Below, piece by piece: positions 55,901 to 64,000 of a DNA stretch of 64,000 bases. Source of the DNA: Romanomermis culicivorax. Its lineage: Eukaryota; Nematoda; Enoplea; Mermithida; Mermithidae. The translations under genes were made by a program, and so were the position numbers. A model generated the notes under the pieces. The model worked only from the letters and a program-made list of their open reading frames with translations, was not told the DNA's origin and did no database searches. Each line of letters opens with the position of its first letter. Position 1 is the first letter of the stretch. The stretch is taken from the NCBI GenBank assembly GCA_963922205.1, contig CAWUHX010000291.1, positions 1-64,000 of the forward strand, written 5' to 3'.

Positions 55901-58900
55901 TTTTTTCTGTGCCTAAAATCCGAAATTCTAGGAAAAAATTTAAATTTCTGACTTTAACACGGAGAAGCATGGAGGAAATCAACTTATGAACACCATTTTG
56001 TAGATTTCGGAATGCTGTCGTCTTCTAAAATGATTCTTATTCCGCCGGCCGAATAGGTGTCGACACTGTGAATCCGTGAATTGGAAGGTATGAGTCATTT
56101 TTGAGATCGCCAAAATATAAACATGAATCTGTGGCATGCGGAACGATGAAAAACTTCCTTTGCTTACCGTAATATAGCAATTTTATGTTCATAATATTTT
56201 TGGATGCTCGTTAACTGTGATGTTTCAAAACAATAATCACATTACTTACTATTCCATCCCTATTAAAATCGTGCAATAAGAACGATCCAGTACCCGTTGC
56301 AGATCCAACGAAATAAATGATCAAATTTCTGATTACGGTCGTTTTAGTCGCACAAATTTTTTCGATAGCCCTTCTTATATAACTCTTCTTGGCGGCGTAA
56401 ACGTTTGTAAAATCTGAAAAAACTGACATGCCGGAAATTTGGTACCGGGACATTAGAGTGCGAGATAATGGGGCGCGGATATTAGAGCGCGGACATTTGA
56501 ACGCATGGACATTAGAGTGCAGGACATTAGAGCGCAGGAAAATGGAGCACAGAAACTTAGATCGGAGCAAAATAAAAACCGAGAGTGAAATGATCTGAAA
56601 AATAACTATATTTCTGCTCGAAAATACTGATTGTTCAAATTTTTTATGGCTCTGAAGAAGTTGATGTTACTACATTTTTCCACCATGGAGTATTTCTTCT
56701 CATCTTTCGTTCTTTTTAGTTTTTCTTATTTCGCTATTCTTACTTTTTGTCGTCTCCTTTTCTTTATATAATGTCTTGTTTGTTTTCATTTTCTTCTGTT
56801 TTCGCTTTTTTATTTCTAATATCTCATTGTTCGTTCACTCTATCATTACTCGTATTCATATATGCATAGCATAGAAATTCTGCTGGGGTTCAGCATGGAC
56901 AGGGCGTGTAATACAAAATTTTTTTCTCCATTCTTGATAATAAAAAAAGGTATTAGAAGGGTCTTGTAACATCCAAACATCATATTTTTACACTTATATT
57001 AGTCATATATGTGAAATAATTTGCTTAGACAGCATTTTTAAAAGTTCTAATGTTACTCATTTCGAATCAAATGTGCTTTGATTAGAAAAATTGTTAAACT
57101 ACAGCGTCATTTCCATTTTTCTGACGACTTTCAATCCTCTCTTGCTCATTTTCCTTTGTCAGTTTCTCTATCATTGCTAGGGTAGTCAAATCTGCTGGGG
57201 GTCAGCAAGAATCTGCTGGGGGTCAATAAAAATCTGCTGGGGGTCAAAACCACCCCAACCCCCCCCCATGTGCGCGTATGCTCGTATTCTTTGTTTTTAC
57301 ATTTTTATTCATCTTTCCATTTCCGTTTGTAAAAACACTTTGGGCGGTAAGTTTGTTGGCGGATTAAAGGCCGATTATAGTAATCGACGATTAAACGTCG
57401 CTTATAATTCAGGATTAAATTTTTTTCGTAAGTTTGTCGGCCGATTAAACGTCGATTAATTTAATCCAGGATTAAAGCAATCGGTAAGTCCGTCAGCCGA
57501 TTAAAGCTCGATTATCATAATCGGCGATTATAATAATCTGAGTTTTCAATCCTGCCCCACCCCAGGTTCAAAAAGCCGATTATATCTGTTATTGCGACTG
57601 CATAGTCGGTTTAGTAGTTGAAAAATAAATGTTGTTGATTTTTTGGACGATCTATACAAGGATGAAGCAGAAAATCAAGTTTAAACGAAAATTAAGCAAA
57701 AAATCAAGTATAAATTCGTCATTCCCTGGATAGATCGAATCCGATGCAAGCATATTCGAATGAGAAGTTCTGGTCGCGATTTAAACTATGTAAGGACAGT
57801 GCAAGAGAGCTATTTGAATAAAAAATTAATAAAACTAAAAAATAAACAAAAAAATTTATTTAAAAACGAAATTTTTTTAATGAAAGTTCTATAAAAATGT
57901 TCTAATAAAAAAATTGAAACCCTACAGTAAATGATATTATTTAATTTTCTTCAAAATAGTTCAATTTCTTCAGAATCAAAATTAGTGGTTTTCTGTGGAC
58001 ACGTGGATTGATCACGAGTAAAATTGATAAGGATAAATTCATGACGAAAGGCGAAGTACTGAAGGAAAAGCTGTTCACCTACACTATAGACAGTATACGT
58101 TGTACAGTTTTCAATAAGCAATTATACTTTTAATCCTGGATTATATGATTTTAATCGGCGATTATATTTTTAATCGGCCATTACATAATCGTCCTTTAAT
58201 CGGCTGACGAACTTACCGATTATTTTAATCGCCGATTAAATTTTAATCCACGATTACATAATCAGGGATTAAACGTAATCCTGGATTATTTTAATCGGCC
58301 ATCAAACTTACCGCCCTTTGTGAGTAGATGAACGGAGGAATAAATACTTTTCGAGAAATAATTAGTACGAAGATGGGGTCCGCGCATTTTCCACACGGAA
58401 GTTGCGAAAGGCATAAAAGATTGCAAATATTTGACCATTGAATCAAATTGTTTCATTTTGTTATTTTCGAATTTATCTTGTATTTCTAACTCGCATTCAG
58501 AATAATATACACACAAAGAAAAAGTGGCAGCTTTTGAAATAAAACTGCTTGCTTAATATTCTTTATTAGTTATGTTAAAAAACAATTCAAGATTCGCCTT
58601 CAATGAAGACCAGGGAACGTGGGTTCGAAAAATTCAGTTTTTTTCAAATGCACTCTGATGTCCCTGCGCTCTAATGTCCGCGGTCTATTGTCCTGCGCTC
58701 TTTTGTCACGCGCACTAATGTCCCGGTCACGCCAAAATTTTAATCAAACTTTAATGAATATTGAATCCGCTAAAAATTGAGATAAGCTACTTTAAATCTT
58801 GTTTTGGATAAATCTCAACTATATCCATCGTCTGATGCTCACTTTGATACGTTTTAAAGAGTCCATGCAGCATTGGAAAGTATGATTCTAAATTAGCAGA

Positions 58901-61900
58901 ATTGATTTTTTTTTACTTTGAACGACATCATGGAAAATGCCGTTGTCGTAAAAGGATAAAATCCACCGAGGATCAAAACCTCGTCGAATCAGGTTGTCTC
59001 GTAATCGGAAAAATTCGTTTTGCATCGACGTTCGTCGTTGAATCGAAGCGATATAGTTTGGCCATGAACTACCTCTAAAATATCATCGGGGAGAAATTAG
59101 AATTTAAATTACGAAATTTTCATCACTGCGTTTTTCAAGGAAAAGAATTCTGGTAGAGGTATTTGAAATTTAAAGTTTCATAACAACAACAAAAAATTAG
59201 GTAGCAAATTTCGAGATTATTTTTGAATAGTAGCTTTCAGCGACCTTTGTTCAACAATTTTAAGTTTGCAAAAAGTCCCGAGAACATACGGATGCCCAGA
59301 TGCTCTTACCAGAGTATAAATGCATAATACCATTGCCTGCTTGCTTCATTAAAATGAAACGCTAATACTCTTATGTCCAGTTCTGATCTACTCTTCTGCA
59401 TTTAAAAATTCGTATGAAGTGAATTCCATAGGTTCGAAGCATATTTCGTGCTCCAAGCTTCACTAAGAAAGAAATAATGTGGTCTTTCTTGACTGAGGCA
59501 ACTTCTTATCTTATTTCACTAAATGAAGTCAGTTAGATGCTCATCGAGGTCATCTCACAGTTCATGATCAGACCATGAAACATTTAGCCGACATAAATTC
59601 AATCAACCAAATATCTCAATCAGCATCATTTTTGGACTAAGAAAACAAATGAAATTCAAGAGCATGTTAAAACTGTAATGATTTTCCCATTTGCAAGACC
59701 TTAACTTTAAATCTATTCCGTTTACTGTTACGTTCACGCAAAACTTGCACAATACATACCATACATGCACGTGGGGGGGGGGGGTTGACCCCCAGAAAAT
59801 TTTGATTGACTCCCAGCAGATTCTTGCTGACCCCCAGCAGATTCTTGCTGACCCCCAGCAGATTCTTGCTGACACCCAGTAGATTTGACCCCCTTCCAGC
59901 AATGATTGAGAAAATGACAAAGGAAAATGAGCAAGAGAGAAGAGAAAGTCGTCATAAAAATCTAAATGATGCTGTAGTTTAATAATTTTTCTAAACAATG
60001 CATACTTGATTCCAAAGATGTAACATTAAAACTCTAAAAAGTACTGTCTAAGCAAATAATTTCACTTATCTGACTAATATATGTCGAAGAATATGCTGCT
60101 TGGATGTTAGAAGACCTTTTTAAGACCTTTCTTTCCGTTGTCAAGAAAGAAAAAAATTATATTCTACCCCCTGTCCTGCCTGATTCCCAGCAGAATTTCA
60201 ATGCTGAGCTTGTATGCTCCGAACCCATGTGGTATGAAAAAGAAATGTCAATTGCATCAGCGCGAAGTCTAAGCCCATTTATTTTGAAATGATAGGCGCA
60301 GCGAGAGCCAAAAAATTAGGTGCAATTTGATACGCAATTTTCAGTAGTGAAAAACTCTATACTGCAGAAAAAAACTGAATTTCTTCATGAGAAGGGGAAA
60401 AAGCAAAATCATTGAAAAAAGATCATGCTTATATATACTGTCGTTTTGGACAGAACTGCGTCGACACTCGGGTGCCTCTCGAAAAATTTGACCACTTAAC
60501 ACATTTGACCACATCGAAGGAAATTTCAAGCTGTACCCTTCGTCGCTCACTGACGAAAAGTTCTTTCATTGATTACAGTAATAGTCTTACTGGTTGACAA
60601 ATTGACAAAAAATAACAAAAGTTCAGCAACGTTGTCAAAATATCGTAAACAGTTTTTACTATACAGGGTGAGCCAAAAAAAGGCGACCAGTGCTGACTTC
60701 TAGAACTTTTGAACGGATGAAGCTCTTTTAATGCGGATTGCTGCATTAGAATGCTCTGTTTATCTTTGTTATAAAAGCCAAATTTTATGTTCCTAGCGCT
60801 CATGGTTATTGCACAAACTTGAATTTACTAAAAGTGGTCATTTTTCAAAAAGTAGAAATTATGAAATCAAAGTAAAAGTTGTCCATTTGTGAGAAAAGTT
60901 TTGTAAAGCTTTTTACACGCAATAATACATTAAAACTCACCCAGATTTGTGAGTTACGCGTAATTTGAAGTCACAAACTTCTTGTTTCAATATGGGGCAA
61001 AATGTCGCCAAAATCAAGAGTTTTTGTTTTGAAATTGGAAAAAAAGAAAAAATCAAAACGAAATCAATTCTGTCATTGACCAGATCGAAAAAAGATTAAA
61101 ATTATCGGTGAAACAGAATGTTGGACACACTAAAATGGCTCTCTTGTAGTTTCCAGCTGTTATATGGTTCTCATGAATGGATCTATTGTACTTTTCTGTT
61201 GTAAAACATGTTGATTTTGTCAATTTTTGCCAATTTTTTAAAATTTATTTGCAAAAAAATCGACGTTTAGTATTTTTGACTCTAGTCAGCCAATATTAGA
61301 GCAATCTGGCTGAAGCTTTGCAGTTTTTATGTCAGATGTTTTATCCATCGACGGCAGGATACCGCATCAAAAAACTTCACCCATTTGAAAGCTAAGAAAG
61401 TCAGTACCGGTCGCTTTTTTTGCTCGCACTGTGTAATTTATTACAAACTCGCTAGGTTAGTTGAGTATGCTCATAAACTGGCAGTCCTTTGTGAAATTTG
61501 TTCAGAAGAAAAAGTGACTTCAGGCTGCAAAGTTGCTGACTTGAATCAGACGGTGCTGTTATTTGTGAGATTTGTCTTTAGGGAGCTTCTCACGGCATTT
61601 GCTCTCAGCCAACTGAGCTTAGCCTTCGGGCAAACGTGAGGGGTACCCGAACTTCTGATAATAATTATAGGTCATCGCTTCTGACGGATTTCAGCTAAGG
61701 CTCCACAAAGAAGCCATGATCTAGGGCGGCTAGCGTAGCGTTAGAATCTTTCTCGTACGGCCGGGGTTGGATACGTGTACACACACGAAATAGCTGGCAT
61801 CGTCTGGAGTACCCAGTCTATTATAATAACGTGGGGCTAATAAGCACGAGCTAACTCTTATGAAAAATTCCAGTTCAGTAAGACGATGAGCTTCGAAGTG

Positions 61901-62715
61901 ATAGTCTCCTGCCGCCTGTGACCAAAAAGCCATGCTGCAAGGCTATCTGTTGAGCACAGGTGGGGAAGAAGTGCCATGTTTGACACAATTGAAAAACACT
62001 GCCCGCTGTGGGGATCCATCACTCAACCTTCTGAATACAACGCAGACAGGCTATAACTGCACTAACCGAGCCACGTGGATAGTTGAGAAATTGTGGTGAT
62101 TGTGCAGAGCAGGCCGCGTGATGAACAGCTTAATTTAGTACTACAACATGGACGTAGGAGAAATCCATGACTATCGCTATTAGCTGGGTGTAGCGGAACT
62201 GCATGTACGCTAACCATGTTCATATGAGATGGGCTCTCGCATTCTATGGTACTAAGCCTGGTGGTTCGCCCATAAATGAAAATGTCCTGAATCAACTTCT
62301 AATTGGTTCAGAGGTGTTTTGTCGGGTCCTTGGAAGATACTCTCTGCCAGAAGATCTAGAAGATTATCTGGAAATTTCAGTTTTTCTTACCGCACAATGA
62401 TCGCCGTTCTATGCACAAATCGTTCACCCTTGTACGTTCCCATCAATTTTTCTTCAACCAGTGTGGGATTTTCGTCCACGTTTATTTTCAAAGATTGCGC
62501 CGTCTGTTTTACAATCGGCGGACAAACTTGGAAACTGGTCAGATTGCGACATTTGAGCTCGTGCCGTTTCATCGGCCTGACGACTGCGATTTCACCAACC
62601 TCAATAGAAAAACATGGGTTTTCCATGAAAGTCGTCGAATGGCGGTCAACGAAAGTCGCTGGCAAAAAATCAGTGCTTCTGTTACCGCATTTGGACAATA
62701 ATCGTAGGCATACAC
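52775..62715 (-). CDS. Unidentified protein gene, 3' part; five exons
   Basis: Gene-level entry, minus strand, joining 62715-62391, 59074-58917, 56413-56250, 54218-54123 and 52990-52775; phases agree at every junction and give about 318 residues to the TGA stop. The first exon enters in phase 1, so more exons lie upstream. I do not recognise the family. From about residue 104 the order is strand (RTAIIVRGSS), helix (NEFFRLRDNLIRRGF), strand (WILSFYDNG), helix (IRRAIEKIC), strand (RNLIIYFVGSATG), and near the end helix plus strand (DLKSMLESC, KIHVVADYPNS). This is reminiscent of caspase/legumain-like folds, but the usual GHG and Cys positions read GSA and Tyr. That is a hypothesis only. Five cysteines lie in the first exon, perhaps a separate domain. 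Confidence 0.6.
53037..53258. repeat. TAGTCTGTTTTT MITE copy
   Basis: TATAATCTGTTTTTCTTGG at the left, GCATTTTGCGAAAAAACAG at the right, with the family core. It lies just upstream, on the minus strand, of the last exon. Confidence 0.7.
53529..53779. repeat. TAGTCTGTTTTT MITE, best copy
   Basis: TATAGTCTGTTTTTCTTGAA at one end and ATAAAAAAAACAGACTATA at the other are inverted complements flanked by TA. About 250 bp; core blocks are GTGGAAAGCAAGTATTATT, GAACATACTGACCTAACC and CGACAGTACTGATTTGTG. TA duplication and short TIR are typical of Tc1/mariner-derived MITEs. Confidence 0.8.
54123..54218 (-). CDS. Minus-strand gene, fourth exon found
   Basis: Thirty-two codons, phase 0 on both sides, VVTVINADIFLVNGQRTDEP and IILFEIFLPKQP. 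Donor CCA/GTAGAT is acceptable. The acceptor TTATTAATAAG lacks the usual pyrimidine run, so this exon is less certain than its neighbours, though it fits exactly between them. Confidence 0.5.
54380..54585. repeat. TAGTCTGTTTTT MITE, diverged copy
   Basis: TTTTAATCTGTTTTTTGACTG at the left, CAAGCATTTTATAAAAAATAG at the right, with the GTAAGTACTATTTCGTATTT core. In the intron upstream of exon 54123-54218. Confidence 0.6.
55436..55515. repeat. 18-bp tandem repeat
   Basis: Four head-to-tail copies of GGTAGCGCTTGTGCACTA with one or two changes. It is the inverted arm of the AGCGCTACC pair described at 53863-55530. The minus-strand frame across it (ERYLVHKRYLVH) follows from the 18-bp period. Confidence 0.85.
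56250..56413 (-). CDS. Minus-strand gene, third exon found
   Basis: Minus-strand acceptor GTCAGTTTTTTCAG, phase 1; donor GGAATA/GTAAGT, phase 0. Encodes FTNVYAAKKSYIRRAIEKIC, ATKTTVIRNLIIYFVGSATG and TGSFLLHDFNRDGI. Strong splice sites on both sides. Confidence 0.85.
56865..57285 (-). repeat. GACCCCCAGCAG repeat family, copy 2 (inverted)
   Basis: On the minus strand begins with three TTGACCCCCAGCAGAT-type units and shares the family core down to GAACCCCAGCAGAATTTCTA. Inverted relative to the copies at 20805 and 59757. Confidence 0.75.
57337..58322. mobile_element. Foldback element with GATTAAA/TAATCG arrays
   Basis: GGGCGGTAAGTTTGTTGGCG at the left and ATCAAACTTACCGCCC at the right are inverted. 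Both sides carry dense GGCGATTA, CGATTAAACG and TTTAATCGGC units, mutually palindromic. The centre is AT-rich without a gene. Nested within the GGACATTAG element. Confidence 0.7.
58917..59074 (-). CDS. Minus-strand gene, second exon found
   Basis: Minus-strand acceptor TATTTTAG, phase 2; donor CAAA/GTAAAA, phase 1. Encodes GSSWPNYIASIQRRTSMQNE and FFRLRDNLIRRGFDPRWILS and FYDNGIFHDVVQ. Flanked on each side by inverted copies of the GACCCCCAGCAG repeat. Confidence 0.82.
59757..60215 (+). repeat. GACCCCCAGCAG repeat family, copy 3
   Basis: Preceded by a run of twelve or more G. Four units of GACCCCCAGCAGATTCTTGCT-type (about 22 bp) then the family core to TTCCCAGCAGAATTTCAATG. Same orientation as 20805; inverted with respect to 56865. 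Confidence 0.75.
60663..61434. mobile_element. ACAGGGTGAGCC element, longest copy
   Basis: Left ACAGGGTGAGCCAAAAAAAG and GGCGACCAGTGCTGACTT; right AAGTCAGTACCGGTCGC, TTTTTTTGCTCGCACTGTGT. About 770 bp with TA at both borders. No transposase. Confidence 0.7.
61600..62350. other. GC-richer unassigned block
   Basis: Higher GC than surrounding introns, with stretches such as GGGCGGCTAGCGTAGCG and GGCCGGGGTTGGATACG, but no continuous frame of note and no second copy in the window. It could be a decayed retroelement. Lies in the intron after the first exon found of the minus-strand gene. Confidence 0.3.
62391..62715 (-). CDS. Minus-strand gene, first exon found
   Basis: Minus-strand acceptor TTTTTTCCAG, phase 1; donor GTGCG/GTAAGA, phase 2. 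Encodes VCLRLLSKCGNRSTDFLPAT, FVDRHSTTFMENPCFSIEVG, the cysteine-bearing RHELKCRNLTSFQVCPPIVK, and a charged stretch ending GERFVHRTAIIVR. Exons farther 5' must exist because the phase is open. Confidence 0.82.
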
Positions 62716-62799
62716 CTGGAAAAAATTGAAAAATGCGAAAGAAAAGCTGAAAAGCGTGATCTAAAAAATGGTCCACCAAAAAGCTTTTTAGTATGCTAT

Positions 62800-62985
62800 A
62801 CTCCATTCATTTTGAAATGATCGATGCAGCGGTCGGACTTTCGGCAAACGCAGCATTACTAGAGATCAGGAAATCAATTTCAATAATCTTGAAATAGTTG
62901 AAAAGAGTGATCCTGCAGGAGTCTGAAAGGTTCAGCTGCGACCTCGTTGCATCGATCATTTCAAAATCAATAGAGTATAATATCC
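62800..62985. repeat. Foldback MITE with GAAATGATCGATGCA arms
   Basis: TTTTGAAATGATCGATGCAG on the left and GTTGCATCGATCATTTCAAA on the right are inverted, with ATACTCCATT/ATAGAGTAT flanks. Single arms of the same family occur at 10355-10400 and 54250-54300. Confidence 0.7.
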
Positions 62986-63236
62986 ATGCTAATCAACGTC
63001 TCTAAGGTAAAGTTTCTGCAGTCTATTAATCTAAAATTTCGTATAGCTACACTTTACTCTGAGCTGTACTTACAGTAAACCATTCGATTTTGCTCTAATA
63101 TTTCTAAAACCATGCAAGCGTTTATGTCTCATTAGTCTCATACACATCTTATTCTAGAAAGTTTTACTGTTGGCTTTCTAGGCTGTATTTTTAAGATGAT
63201 TGATATCGGAGTGATTTTGACGATAGTTGTGAAACA

Positions 63237-63482
63237 CTATACTTGTTTTTCCTGAAACACCTGAAAATATTAGTAGTGGAAAACAAGTATTATTTCATAT
63301 TTTTACGATTTCCTGCTAAATCCTATGTCACAAATGATTGGTTATTTGTAAACCTACTAAACCAACTCATTCCAATTTTTTAAATAAAATGTATTACTGT
63401 AAAAGCTTTAGGTAAACAACTGAGGGCGGTACTTATTTTTGACATTTTTCAATTTGCAGGCGTTTTATAAAAAATAGACTAT
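63237..63482. repeat. TAGTCTGTTTTT MITE copy
   Basis: CTATACTTGTTTTTCCTGAA to GGCGTTTTATAAAAAATAGA with the complete family core. Possibly in an upstream intron of the minus-strand gene. Confidence 0.7.
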
Positions 63483-64000
63483 AAAAGTTTTTATCTCCGT
63501 ATATGATATGACACTTCCAGCAGGCAAGCTGTCGTTTTTGGAACCTTCGGTAGATTTTAATGATTCTGAACCATTATTGTTTAATTCAAAACACATAATA
63601 GTTATTAATCGATTTGAGCTTTTTACTGTAGTTTCTTCACTTGAAATTTCATAATACATACGACTGCTCCAAGTGGAATAACGGCTTTTTTGATATCAGT
63701 CTATGAATAATTGGGTTATTGAGGATGCAAAGTTAAAAAAATGCGGAGAATTTCGAGAATGCCTTACTGGAGATAATGAAACTAGGACACAGACTTTCTA
63801 ATTTGATTCATCAAAAAACAGGATGCTGTACTCAGTTTTCAGCTTGCTGGAAAGTGACCTCACCGAGCAAGCGGTCCACTTAACTTCGAATGATTTCTCA
63901 AGGCGAGCAGAAAATTTTTTATTCTGAAGGCCAAGTGACGAAATATGGACAAAGGAGTAAATGGCGGTATTAATGACAATGCAAAGATAGACGTGGCTCT
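63483..64000. other. End of window, possible upstream minus-strand sequence
   Basis: A 64-codon minus-strand frame at 63465-63659 contains NNNGSESLKSTEGSKNDSLP, which is exon-like in composition, but I could not find a convincing acceptor-donor pair. The remainder shows nothing recognised. Confidence 0.25.

Larger units (their letters stand above)
56444..58726. mobile_element. Foldback element with GGACATTAGAGCGC arrays
   Basis: Left (56444-56545): ACCGGGACATTAGAGTGCG, then GGATATTAGAGCGC, GGACATTTGAACGC, GGACATTAGAGTGC and AGGACATTAGAGCGC. Right (58650-58726): the inverse units, ending CACTAATGTCCCGGT. Inside lie one GACCCCCAGCAG repeat copy and the GGGCGGTAAG element. Located between the second and third exons of the minus-strand gene. 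Confidence 0.65.

Overview
The window looks like nuclear DNA of an invertebrate animal, most likely a nematode. It is strongly AT-rich. Its introns end in short TTTTCAG, TTTTAG or TTCTAG acceptors. Two genes match well-known worm families: a CLA-1/Fife/Piccolo-type active-zone scaffold and a MOMA-1/ApoO-type MICOS subunit. A third gene is not identified. The introns are very long (up to about 9.9 kb) and packed with DNA transposons and foldback elements, so less than a tenth of the window is coding. All gene models were built by hand from splice sites and reading-phase continuity. No search or transcript data was available.

Layout. (1) 954-43522, plus strand: the 3' part of a presynaptic active-zone scaffold gene. 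Fourteen exons join in one frame (1,198 codons plus stop) as a disordered, Y/S/Q/P-rich region, one PDZ domain, a linker and one C2 domain. Its 5' end lies outside the window. Two of its introns appear to be GC-AG introns, and an alternative short end after the PDZ domain is possible. (2) 47408-49762, plus strand: a complete five-exon gene for a 174-residue MICOS subunit of the ApoO/ApoOL (MIC26/MIC27) family, which shapes mitochondrial cristae. A splice-acceptor-like TTATTTTTAG lies 10 bases upstream of its ATG, as expected for trans-splicing. (3) 52775-62715, minus strand: the 3' part of an unidentified gene in five phase-compatible exons. Its beta/alpha order weakly resembles a caspase/legumain-like fold without catalytic residues. 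It is convergent with the MICOS gene.

Repeats. Three elements have matching 8-bp target duplications (19192-20032, 36132-41041, 36547-40198), the last nested inside the second. There is a TA-flanked MITE family with about ten copies, a family with ACAGGGTGAGCC ends, and a long-TIR element at 29145-32060 with decayed ORFs. A non-LTR reverse-transcriptase fragment lies at 44010-44206, and tRNA-like SINE heads lie near 10.7 and 13.8 kb. Many scattered GC-rich hairpins have CCGGCGC arms.

The most unusual theme is a set of at least eight different foldback elements. Each has inverted ends that are degenerate arrays of its own short motif, such as TACGAGT, TTCCCCGAA, GCGCAT, AGCTGCAGCT, GTGACCAGTGGTCA or GGACATTAGAGCGC. 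Several are nested like Russian dolls or flank single exons in inverted orientation.
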